Below, in pieces: positions 1-5,367 of a stretch of 5,367 nt of DNA. The position numbers were made by a program, and so were the translations under genes. The notes beneath the pieces are model-generated. The model had not been told where the DNA came from and ran no database searches. It saw only the letters and a program-made list of their open reading frames with translations. Location: contig JAKBQK010000531.1 of the NCBI GenBank assembly GCA_021835265.1, forward strand, positions 1 to 5,367, written 5' to 3'. Source of the DNA: Thermoplasmata archaeon. Its GTDB lineage: Archaea; Thermoplasmatota; Thermoplasmata; Thermoplasmatales; Thermoplasmataceae. The first letter of the stretch is position 1. Each line of letters begins with the position of its first letter.

Positions 1-181
1 AGCAATGTCTTTTTCAGATAGAGAAGAAATATATATTTATAATGACATCAATGAAGCTAAAAAACTAATCAATGAAATATTACGTGGAGAAATAAACAGA
101 GAAAAAATGTCTAAAAAAGCTCATTATACTTGTCATATGAAATATTCATATGAAAGACGAGCAATGGAAATATTAATGTAA
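1..181 (+). CDS. Glycosyltransferase, C-terminal fragment (cut by the window edge)
   Basis: Codons starting at base 2 read 59 residues to a TAA at 179-181. The 5' part lies outside the window. The fragment is a charged helical tail, with YNDINEAKKLINEIL near its start and CHMKYSYERRAMEIL close to its end. This layout, a helix after a Tyr-Asp stretch and then a final H-x(3-5)-Y-x-x-R-A-x-x-I-L helix, is the usual C-terminus of GT-B glycosyltransferases of the CgeB/Glyco_trans_1_2 type, where the tail packs back on the N-terminal domain. The assignment rests on that short pattern alone, so donor and acceptor cannot be named. It lies 21 nt before the sugar dehydrogenase on the same strand and is probably co-transcribed, which fits a glycan assembly locus. 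A different protein with a similar helical tail remains possible. Confidence 0.55.
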   Translation, partial: AMSFSDREEIYIYNDINEAKKLINEILRGEINREKMSKKAHYTCHMKYSYERRAMEILM

Positions 182-202
182 TCTTCACCATATCCAATCA
201 AT

Positions 203-1234
203 ATGGTAAAGGGTTCCGATAGTGAAATCAAAATAGGAATTTTCGGTACTGGATATTGGGGCCGTTTATATTCTAGAGTTCTTTCCGAGATTAGCGGGGT
301 AAGAATTGAATATGTTTGTGACACAAACCCCAAAATGAAAGATTTAGTACCAAGTTCTACTTCCTTTTATACTGATCCAGAAACTGCACTTGATAGTGGT
401 TCAGTTGACGCTATTTTTGTTATCACCCCTGCAGACACACATAAAAATATTATTATGAATGCCTTGAAAAGAAATATTGATACTTTTGTAGAGAAACCGA
501 TTGTTCTATCTACTAATGATTTAAGGGAAATTCTTCACATTAAAAATAGTGATACGATGCTTTATCCAGGCCATTTATACGCTTATAATGATTTAGTAAA
601 CTCATTTGCATCAGCAATTAAGGAAATTGATGAACAAATTCTATCGGTACAGAGCTTAAGAATGTCATTTGGACCTGTTAGAAACGATGTCGGATGCCTC
701 TGGGATCTTCTTCCACATGATCTCACAATTTTTGATATTCTGGATCTTGGCAAAGCAACGTCTATAGTTTGTAATGGTTATTATCCATTGAGCAAATCTC
801 ATGAAGATGTTGCTAATTGTGAAATTCATTATTCTTCTGGATTAATCGCGAATGTAAATCTTAGTTGGTTATACCCTATAAAAGTTAGGCAAACATCTGT
901 GGTAACAAATAGTGCTTTATGCTTTTTTGATGAAACCCACAAAGATGAGCCTGTGAGAGTATTTAAAGGTGAAAAAGACATTGCTACTGTGGCAAATATG
1001 ATTTCTTACAATCATACAACCACTAATCAATATTTAAAAGCAGTGAATTTTTCTAAATCTGAACCTTTGAAGAATATGGTTATTTCTTTCATATCATCCG
1101 TTAGAGAGAGAAAATTTAAGTTTGCCAATGAAGAAATTATTAGAGCCGAAAAAATCATTTCAATCATAGAATCTGCTAAAAAATCAATGAATGATGATGG
1201 GAAAGAAATAAAAATTACATCGAGAGAGGTATGA
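203..1234 (+). CDS. Gfo/Idh/MocA-family NAD-dependent sugar-nucleotide dehydrogenase (WbpB/WlbA-like)
   Basis: 343 residues, a normal length for this family (WbpB/WlbA are roughly 315-350). The N-terminal Rossmann domain opens with a strand at residues 10-14 and the dinucleotide loop GTGYWG (15-20). D40 at the end of strand 2 suits NAD rather than NADP. TPADTHKNI (75-83) and the catalytic-lysine motif EKP (97-99, K98) follow. The second domain carries WDLLPHDL (167-174), with the D168-x3-H172 pair that serves the hydride-transfer site in this family. SEPLKNMVISFI (286-297) is typical of the polysaccharide branch. The inferred reaction is oxidation of C3 of a UDP-N-acetyl-amino sugar, probably UDP-GlcNAc-uronate, to the 3-keto sugar for the next enzyme. 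A GnnA-like role on UDP-GlcNAc is the main alternative. The ATG at 203 is the only sensible start, eight residues before the first strand, but it has no visible Shine-Dalgarno site, unlike the two genes after it. The family call is firm; the substrate is inferred from the neighbours. Confidence 0.9.
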   Translation: MVKGSDSEIKIGIFGTGYWGRLYSRVLSEISGVRIEYVCDTNPKMKDLVPSSTSFYTDPETALDSGSVDAIFVITPADTHKNIIMNALKRNIDTFVEKPIVLSTNDLREILHIKNSDTMLYPGHLYAYNDLVNSFASAIKEIDEQILSVQSLRMSFGPVRNDVGCLWDLLPHDLTIFDILDLGKATSIVCNGYYPLSKSHEDVANCEIHYSSGLIANVNLSWLYPIKVRQTSVVTNSALCFFDETHKDEPVRVFKGEKDIATVANMISYNHTTTNQYLKAVNFSKSEPLKNMVISFISSVRERKFKFANEEIIRAEKIISIIESAKKSMNDDGKEIKITSREV

Positions 1235-1237
1235 TAT

Positions 1238-2362
1238 ATGCTTGAAAATAAGATAAAATTCGTTGATTTGCAAAGACAATACAAGTCTATTGAGAAATTA
1301 GTAAATGAATCGATGATAGAAGTTCTATCATCCGGGAGATATATCGGAGGCGAGATTTTGGGAAAATTTGAAAGAAAATTTTCCGATTATATTGGTACTA
1401 GATTTGGATTTGGTGTGGGATCTGGGTCAGATGCATTAATAATTGCACTTCAATCTTTAGGTGTTGGTAAAGGCGATAAAGTAATCACAGTACCTTTTAC
1501 TTTTGTATCAACTGTGGATGCAATACTTCACGTCGGCGCTCAACCTATATTTGTAGATATCGATCCTTTTACATTTACTTTAGATGTGTCGAAATTACAA
1601 AAGATCTTAAATGATAAAAATGTGAAAGCGATTATTCCTGTTCATCTATACGGGAATCCATCCAATATGCAGGAAATTATGGATTTAGCAAAAAGTAAAG
1701 GGGTTTTTGTCATCGAAGATGCTGCGCAGGCTCACGGAGCAACGATAAAAGGGAAAAAAGTTGGTAGTTTTGGAGATATATCGTGTTTTAGTTTTTATCC
1801 TGCTAAGAATCTCGGAGCTGCAGGCGATGGTGGTTTTATCGCTACAAATGATGATGCAATAGGAGAGAAAATACGCCTTCTTCGAGAATATGGTCAGAAG
1901 GAGAAATACTTCCATGAATTATTAGGATGGAACAGCAGACTAGACCCAATTCAAGCTTCTATTTTATCAATCAAATTAGATTATTTAGATAAATGGAATG
2001 AAAAAAGAAACACAATCGCTGAAATTTACAGGAAAGAATTAAGTGTTACAGATGGTATACAATTCCAGATGGTGTCGGACAAGAGTGTAAACGTGTATCA
2101 CATATTTTCAATCTTTACTGAAAGAAGAGATCAATTAAAATTCTATCTTGAGAAGTTAGGTATTGAAACTGGAATCCATTATCCTATTCCCGTTCATAAA
2201 CAAAAATATTACCAAGCGATTGAAAATTCAAATGGTTCAAGTCTTAAGGTTTCTGAATTAGCTTCTTCTCAAGAACTATCATTACCAATGTTCCCAGAAC
2301 TAATGGAAAGTGAATTGTATAAGGTTATTGAAAATATTAAGTTATATATGGGTTCTAGGTGA
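1238..2362 (+). CDS. DegT/DnrJ/EryC1/StrS aminotransferase, PLP-dependent (WbpE/WlbC-like)
   Basis: 374 residues, full family length. Hallmarks in order: FVDLQRQY (8-15) at the N-terminus; SGRYIGG (32-38); the PLP-phosphate loop GSGSDAL (61-67); PFTFVST (86-92); HLYGNP (136-141); EDAAQAHGA (160-168), with D161 expected to pair with the pyridine nitrogen and Q164 near the ring; SFYPAKNLGAAGDGG (185-199), with K190 as the Schiff-base lysine; NSRLDPIQA (232-240); and GIHYPIPVH (312-320) in the substrate-binding C-terminal part. No key residue is missing. It should transfer an amino group, normally from glutamate, to the 3-keto sugar nucleotide made by the preceding dehydrogenase, giving a 3-amino sugar. 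The ATG follows the dehydrogenase stop by 3 nt and has GAGGT at 1226-1230, 7 nt upstream, inside the previous gene, so the two are translationally linked. Family certain; 3-amino regiochemistry is inferred from the pair. Confidence 0.95.
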   Translation: MLENKIKFVDLQRQYKSIEKLVNESMIEVLSSGRYIGGEILGKFERKFSDYIGTRFGFGVGSGSDALIIALQSLGVGKGDKVITVPFTFVSTVDAILHVGAQPIFVDIDPFTFTLDVSKLQKILNDKNVKAIIPVHLYGNPSNMQEIMDLAKSKGVFVIEDAAQAHGATIKGKKVGSFGDISCFSFYPAKNLGAAGDGGFIATNDDAIGEKIRLLREYGQKEKYFHELLGWNSRLDPIQASILSIKLDYLDKWNEKRNTIAEIYRKELSVTDGIQFQMVSDKSVNVYHIFSIFTERRDQLKFYLEKLGIETGIHYPIPVHKQKYYQAIENSNGSSLKVSELASSQELSLPMFPELMESELYKVIENIKLYMGSR

Positions 2363-2368
2363 ATTCCA

Positions 2369-2830
2369 ATGTCTGAAAATGATGTCGAATCAGATTTAAG
2401 AAAAGTGAATCGTGTTAAACTTGGCAATGATGTGACTGTTATGCCATTTGTAAATCTTTATGGATGTGAGATAGGTGATAATTCTTTTATTGGTCCATTT
2501 GTTGAAATACAGTCTGGAGTTATAATTGGCAAAAATGTTAGAGTTCAATCTCATTCATTTATTTGTACTGGTGTAACTATTGAAGATGATGTTTTTATAG
2601 GTCATGGAGTTATGTTTGTTAACGACCTATATCCACCGCAGTTTGAGGATAAATTCTGGAAAAAAACCGTCATAAAGAGATGGTCTTCAATAGGTAACAA
2701 TTCAACAATTCTTCCAGTTGAAATAGGTGAGAAAGCTATTGTCGGAGCTGGAAGCACTGTGACTAAAAACGTACCGCCAAATTCTATCGTTGCAGGAAAT
2801 CCTGCAAAAGTATTGCGATTTCGCGAATGA
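2369..2830 (+). CDS. Left-handed beta-helix sugar-nucleotide N-acetyltransferase (WbpD/WlbB-like)
   Basis: 153 residues built of imperfect hexapeptide repeats ([LIV]-G-x4) from about residue 18 to 140, for example VKLGND, CEIGDN, VIIGKN and VEIGEK, which fold as a left-handed beta-helix and act as trimers with acetyl-CoA between subunits. GHGVMFVNDLYPP (78-90) and the tail VPPNSIVAGNPAKVLR (135-150) are typical of the WbpD/WlbB/FdtC group that acetylates 3-amino sugar nucleotides. The predicted job is to acetylate the amine installed by the upstream aminotransferase, giving a 2,3-diacetamido sugar. At 153 residues it is shorter than WbpD/WlbB (about 190) but holds the whole helix. The ATG is 6 nt after the aminotransferase stop, and AGGTGA (2357-2362), which contains that stop, is its ribosome site with 6 nt spacing. 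It is the last gene of the operon. A dTDP-sugar (FdtC/QdtC-like) role is the alternative, but it would normally pair with a ketoisomerase rather than a Gfo/Idh dehydrogenase. Confidence 0.9.
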   Translation: MSENDVESDLRKVNRVKLGNDVTVMPFVNLYGCEIGDNSFIGPFVEIQSGVIIGKNVRVQSHSFICTGVTIEDDVFIGHGVMFVNDLYPPQFEDKFWKKTVIKRWSSIGNNSTILPVEIGEKAIVGAGSTVTKNVPPNSIVAGNPAKVLRFRE

Positions 2831-2836
2831 GAAATA

Positions 2837-2843
2837 TTTTTTT
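2837..2843 (+). terminator. Oligo-T tract after the sugar operon
   Basis: Seven consecutive T residues start 6 nt after the stop codon of the acetyltransferase. A weak AATGA/TCATT inverted repeat (2826-2830 and 2847-2851) brackets the tract, but there is no stable GC hairpin before it. A bare T-run suits archaeal termination better than a bacterial intrinsic terminator. Tentative, because T-runs are common in DNA this AT-rich. Confidence 0.3.
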
Positions 2844-2884
2844 GATTCATTATCAAAACTGTATCTCTTTTATTTCATTAAGGA

Positions 2885-2903
2885 GGGAAAAGGTTTTTAT
2901 ATA
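2885..2903 (+). promoter_or_regulatory. Archaeal-type BRE/TATA-like site
   Basis: The purine run GGGAAAAGG (2885-2893) is followed directly by TTTTTATATA (2894-2903), the arrangement of an archaeal B-recognition element plus TATA box reading rightward. Transcription would start near 2923-2930. No recognisable gene follows, so if it is active the product would be a small RNA or a relic. Chance occurrence is quite possible at this base composition. Confidence 0.3.
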
Positions 2904-3086
2904 GCAACTTTCATTCTAAAAAACTTTCTTTCAAAGGGATCATCTGCTTTCCTAAAACTGGTGCACCTTTCAACATGAACATCAAACTGAAGTACATATA
3001 ACAACCTAATGCATTTAAGAAGTCGCACTGTTATTTAACATCCCTCTGTATCGTTTTCTGTTGTTTACAATGGGTAACATGTTATT

Positions 3087-3100
3087 CGAAATTTTATATT
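3087..3100 (+). promoter_or_regulatory. Second TATA-like site, left of the IS end
   Basis: CGAAA followed by TTTTATATT lies about 60 bases before the left terminus of the IS element and reads towards it. An expected start near 3120-3125 would be cut off within 40 bases by the element. No open frame of useful length begins before the IS. Weak call in AT-rich DNA. Confidence 0.2.
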
Positions 3101-3160
3101 TTTCACTAGGGGAATGATTTAAATAAAAGAAACTTTTAAAAAAATGTGGAAATAAACACA

Positions 3161-3210
3161 TGTAAACGCCAGATGAATATTGTCCAAAATCGGCAAATGA
3201 AATCTGTCCA
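3161..3210 (+). repeat. Left IS end: terminal inverted repeat plus second repeat unit
   Basis: Two related units read inward: the first begins TGTAAACGCCAGATGAAT and ends TTGTCCA, the second begins CGGCAAATGAAATC and ends TGTCCA. The GTCCA cores sit at 3182-3186 and 3206-3210, exactly 24 bases apart. They are inverse copies of the right-end units and are the presumed IstA binding sites. Confidence 0.8.
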
Positions 3211-3236
3211 CCCATATTTATGTTTTCCATTTTTTT

Positions 3237-3994
3237 TCACTTCTCCCTGTAAGGCGGAGGATTGCCCTTCCGCCGATCTTTGAGCCTGTAAGACTCACCC
3301 TTGATGTTCAACACTGTGCAATGATGTAAAATCCTGTCCAGGATGGCTGATGCCACCACCTGATCTCTCATGATCTCACCCCATTCTGAAAAAGACTTGT
3401 TGGATGTGAAGATCGTGGATGATTTCTCATACCTGTGCGAGACAAACTGGAATAGGAGATTCGATTCCTCACGGTTCAATGGCAGATAACCAATCTCATC
3501 CACTATCATGATCCTGTACTTTGAATAGCTTCTGAGGAGGATGTTAACCCTGTCTCTCTGGTATTCCTTCCTGAGAGACTGCACCAGCTTCACTGCAGAT
3601 GTGTAATACGTGGAAACGTCGGATTGGAGAGCCCTTATTCCAATGCAACCGAAAGATGTGTCTTCCCTACTCCTGGAGGTCCAAGGAATACCACATTCTC
3701 TTTATTATGCATGAATCTGAGTGTCATGAGATCATCTATGACTGACCTGTCGATGGATTTCTGGAACAGGAAATCGAACTCATCCATGGTTTTTCTGAAG
3801 GGAAAACCTGCATACTTCAGCTTTGTATCATATCTTTTGGAGAGCTTGCTCTTCACCTCTTCAGAGAGGAGATGATCCAGGATCTCCATGATGCTTTTGT
3901 CCCTGGCATTCTCCAGATAATTGTCAATGGTGTGTTCAATGGTGTCCATTCCAAGAGAGATCAAACTTTCATGCACCCTTTCATAAGAATCCAT
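3237..3994 (-). pseudogene. istB: IstB, AAA+ ATPase helper of IS21 transposition, broken by a one-base frameshift
   Basis: The ATG at 3994 opens 119 codons that run into a premature TAA at 3635-3637. The rest of the protein continues in the -1 frame to a TGA at 3237-3239. Restoring one base near 3640-3641 (GG for an expected GGG on the minus strand) gives VALGIRALQSDVSTYYTSAV across the break and a 252-residue protein, the normal IstB size. Features: an N-terminal domain (1-98); Walker A GPPGVGKTH (105-113, K111); Walker B IMIVDE (162-167 after repair); and the IstB signature TSNKSFSEWGE near the C-terminal third. IstB loads on target DNA and stimulates the IstA transposase. The start is set by GAGGAGGT 6 nt upstream, and the ATG overlaps the istA stop as TAATG, so the genes were translationally coupled. 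As read, the truncated product keeps Walker A but lacks Walker B. A sequencing error is possible. Confidence 0.9.
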
Positions 3995-4000
3995 TAAATG

Positions 4001-4008
4001 ACCTCCTC
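4001..4008 (-). promoter_or_regulatory. Shine-Dalgarno site of istB inside istA
   Basis: GAGGAGGT on the minus strand, a near-complete match to the anti-SD of 16S rRNA, lies 6 nt before the istB ATG and within the last codons of istA. With the TAATG overlap it points to coupled translation of the two proteins. Confidence 0.75.
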
Positions 4009-4194
4009 ATATTCTGACAGATCACGCTTCTCCACCCTTGTCTGGAAATTCTCCATATTCTGTTCCCCGATCGCTTTGAGGAGTCCTTCAAAATGCTCTT
4101 TCCTCCTTGATATTCTTCCGGATCCGGGGAGAATATCATGTTCTGCCACGATCTGAGAATCAATCTGTATCTTCAGGGTTGACGATTCTATGAT

Positions 4195-4197
4195 CTA
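4195..4197 (-). other. In-frame amber codon in istA (position 323)
   Basis: On the minus strand the codons around it read AGA ATG GCA TAG ATC ATA GAA. The frame on both sides encodes recognisable IstA C-terminal sequence, so this is a nonsense change or a recoded codon and not the natural end. The natural end is the TAA that overlaps the istB start. Confidence 0.85.
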
Positions 4198-5171
4198 TGC
4201 CATTCTGCCTGCGTGTATCCATGGAACTGAATATCTGTACCCCCTGTAGGAAACATAGCAGTCCCTGGATATTTTCCTTATCTCCTCTATCCTGATGGAA
4301 TAGTCCTGCACTGAATCCATGGGATTGAGCTGTTCCTTCTTCGCTCGTTCATAAGGTATTTCATGGGTGGTGCCATGGATCTGGGAATTGACCTTCAGAA
4401 GCCATTCCTGACATTGTGCATTGATGTCTGGGATGGACTCAAAGGATCTGCCTGGCCAGAAGTTGTACCTGAGATATTTGATGGTATTCTCGATCTTTCC
4501 CCTAGTCTGTGCACGGTAGGGATAACAGAGTCTTACAATTATACCATAATACTGGGAGAAGCTCATGAACTCTCCGTTGAACCTGGACTCTGAAGCTTTG
4601 AGCTTGCGTTCAAGGACGATCTGTTTCATGTTGTCATAAAGGATTGTATCTGTGTATCCACCAAAGAAGTGAAAGGCATTGAGGTGCATGCGGATCACAT
4701 TTCGTGTGCTGATATCAGTGGTGAATTCTGCATACCTCACCCTGGAGTATCCAAGGATCATGCTGAAGGCATACAGTTTTCTCCTTTTCCCATCAATATC
4801 GATGTATCCCAACTCTCCGAAGTCCACCTGAGACTGCTTTCCGGGATCTGTTTCATACCTGTAGACTGCTAGGATCTTCCTGTCATTTCTCATGGGCCTG
4901 CTGTACTGCTTCACAAGGGAATATGATCCCTGGAATCCTTTCTTCTTCAGCACCTCGTATATCCTCACTGCAGAGAGATTGTGCACATCAATCATCTCCC
5001 TCATGAGAGGAATATACGGTTTGATCATGGATCCTGCAGGGATCCTTTGATATTGTGGAAACTTTCCTGATCTGAGATATTTCCTTACAGTTGTCCTGCT
5101 TATCCCCAGTCTCCTTGAAATCTCACTGATGGAAAGCCCCTGATCCTTCATGCTCTTTATCATGTACCATC

Positions 5172-5177
5172 CCTCCT
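5172..5177 (-). promoter_or_regulatory. Shine-Dalgarno site fixing the istA start
   Basis: AGGAGG on the minus strand lies 8 nt before the ATG at 5163. It selects this internal ATG over the upstream ATG at 5286, which sits inside the terminal inverted repeat. The first residues from the chosen start run straight into the helix-turn-helix. Confidence 0.7.
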
Positions 5178-5215
5178 GTTCAAGCAACCCACTGCACCCA
5201 GACTCTGCATACGGG

Positions 5216-5291
5216 ACTGGCCATTTTTCGATTGCCAAAACTGGATACTTTTCGTTTGCCATAATTGGACAGAATTCACTTGCCATTTACA
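5216..5291 (-). repeat. Right IS end: terminal inverted repeat with three 24-bp units
   Basis: Read inward on the minus strand, three units each start TGGCA and run to a TGTCCA/TATCCA/TGGCCA core. On the plus strand the TGCCA marks sit at 5281, 5257 and 5233, an exact 24-base period. The outermost unit, with its TGTAAA tip ending at 5291, matches the left terminus. The three-plus-two asymmetry between ends is typical of IS21 elements. The units precede the istA start and overlap a spurious N-terminal extension of its frame. Confidence 0.8.
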
Positions 5292-5367
5292 CAAAGGTAA
5301 AAGTGTAGTACAAATAAACGTCAAACTCAGAACAAAATTAAATTATCTAGTATTGCTATTTAAAATA
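5292..5367. other. Right flank of the IS, no recognisable gene
   Basis: AT-rich sequence returns at once outside the element. One plus-strand frame is open from 5293 to the window end (25 codons) but has no start codon, ribosome site or recognisable motif, and it is too short to judge. It may belong to whatever the IS inserted into or beside. Confidence 0.3.

Larger units (their letters stand above)
2831..3160. other. Non-coding AT-rich gap between sugar operon and IS element
   Basis: About 330 bases with no convincing gene. Reading frames here are short, lack a supported start, or merely extend from the acetyltransferase end or the IS end. The stretch holds the oligo-T tract, an orphan AGGAGGG (2881-2887) with no start codon at a useful distance, two TATA-like sites (2894-2903 and 3092-3100) and a 10-bp palindrome TAACATGTTA (3075-3084). 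It may be a regulatory region or the leader of a gene displaced or destroyed around the IS insertion. I recognise no RNA gene in it. Confidence 0.5.
3994..5163 (-). pseudogene. istA: IstA, DDE transposase of IS21, interrupted by an in-frame TAG
   Basis: From the ATG at 5163 the frame reads 322 residues, meets TAG at 4195-4197, then stays open for 66 more codons to TAA at 3994-3996. That makes 389 positions in all, the usual IstA size. Domains in order: a helix-turn-helix for end binding (about 8-30, with GLSISEISRRLGISRTTVRKYL); a linker; and the retroviral-integrase-like core with D114 (QVDFGE), D177 (YDNMK) and E225 (RGKIEN), the complete DDE triad. The C-terminal domain starts before the TAG (YVSYRGYRYSVPW, 303-315) and continues after it with IQIDSQIVAEHD and GRISRRKEHFEGLL, which look like ordinary IstA tail. 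The downstream part therefore still looks conserved, and the lesion is a single codon. The 363-codon frame from 5286 is rejected as the gene start because it translates the terminal repeats. It is followed by istB with a 1-nt overlap. Confidence 0.9.
3161..5291 (-). mobile_element. IS21-family insertion sequence, full length (2131 bp), genes inactivated
   Basis: The element carries the two-gene istA-istB arrangement of the IS21 family on the minus strand. It is bounded by inverted ends that begin TG and end CA: TGTAAACG at 3161 and, on the other strand, TGTAAATG reading inward from 5291. The outer 28 bases match at 21 positions. Both ends carry internal repeats on a 24-bp period, a feature known from IS21 ends. 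The length falls in the usual 2-2.6 kb range. Base composition is clearly richer in GC than the sugar genes, which suggests arrival by transfer. No exact target-site duplication abuts the ends: the left flank is AATAAACACA and the right flank CAAAGGTAAA. IstA has an in-frame amber and istB a one-base frameshift, so the copy is probably immobile unless complemented by another copy. Confidence 0.9.

Noticed and set aside
2790..2807. Perfect 8-bp inverted repeat TTGCAGGA/TCCTGCAA with an AA loop
   Set aside because: It encodes the conserved VAGNPAK motif of the acetyltransferase, so codon constraint explains it. The oligo-T tract is 30 nt further on, too far to form an intrinsic terminator with it.
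2790..2978. 62-codon plus-strand frame overlapping the acetyltransferase end
   Set aside because: It needs a TTG start inside the conserved acetyltransferase tail, has no ribosome site and resembles no family. It looks like an out-of-frame run in AT-rich DNA.
2975..2990. Partial match (13 of 16 bases) between ATGAACATCAAACTGA and 5314-5329 on the other side of the IS
   Set aside because: It is short and imperfect, and plausible by chance given the number of AT-rich comparisons. It does not abut the IS ends.
3015..3230. 71-codon minus-strand frame across the left IS boundary
   Set aside because: It translates the IS end repeats and then the intergenic DNA, crossing the element border. It has no recognisable motif.
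5034..5050. Near-palindrome GGATCCTGCAGGGATCC inside istA
   Set aside because: It lies within coding sequence and encodes an ordinary stretch of IstA. There is no sign of function at the DNA level.
5164..5286. N-terminal 41-codon extension of IstA from the ATG at 5286
   Set aside because: It translates the terminal inverted-repeat units, whereas the ATG at 5163 has a strong AGGAGG 8 nt upstream and starts just before the helix-turn-helix, as in other IstA proteins.
1..5367. Search for CRISPR arrays, tRNA or rRNA genes, and toxin-antitoxin or phage-defence genes
   Set aside because: I saw no regularly spaced repeats beyond the IS ends, no tRNA-like cloverleaf and no proteins of such families.

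Overview
The window looks like the tail of a surface-polysaccharide or protein-glycosylation locus in an AT-rich prokaryote, followed by a decayed insertion sequence of the IS21 family. Host assignment is uncertain. Arginine is written almost only as AGA/AGG, two purine-plus-TTTTATATA sites resemble archaeal BRE/TATA promoters, and the sugar operon ends in a bare oligo-T tract. Together these lean towards an archaeon, perhaps of Thermoplasmata type, but a low-GC bacterium is not excluded.

Bases 1-2830 (+ strand) hold a tight gene series: the last 59 codons of a probable glycosyltransferase, a Gfo/Idh/MocA NAD-dependent sugar dehydrogenase, a DegT/DnrJ/EryC1/StrS PLP aminotransferase and a left-handed beta-helix N-acetyltransferase. 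The last three are 3 and 6 nt apart, two of them with Shine-Dalgarno sites placed over the preceding gene's end. Together they match the WbpB-WbpE-WbpD (WlbA-WlbC-WlbB) logic: oxidise C3 of a UDP-sugar, transaminate the 3-keto group, then N-acetylate the 3-amine. The most likely product is UDP-2,3-diacetamido-2,3-dideoxy-glucuronic acid or a close relative. The 6-dehydrogenase that would make the uronic acid substrate is not in the window.

Bases 2831-3160 are non-coding as far as I can see, with an oligo-T tract, two TATA-like sites and no convincing gene.

Bases 3161-5291 are a full-length 2131-bp IS21-family element, genes on the minus strand, visibly richer in GC than its surroundings. Both ends survive: two 24-bp-period repeats on the left, three on the right, with TG...CA termini. 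Each gene carries one lesion: an in-frame TAG at codon 323 of istA and a one-base loss in istB just after the Walker A motif. All DDE and Walker residues are otherwise intact, so decay is recent, or (less likely) the TAG is recoded. No clean target-site duplication is visible. The last 76 bases contain no recognisable gene.

I found no evidence of a wholly new system. The points most worth a second look are the single-lesion IS genes, the amber codon in istA, and the promoter-like signals in the orphan intergenic region.
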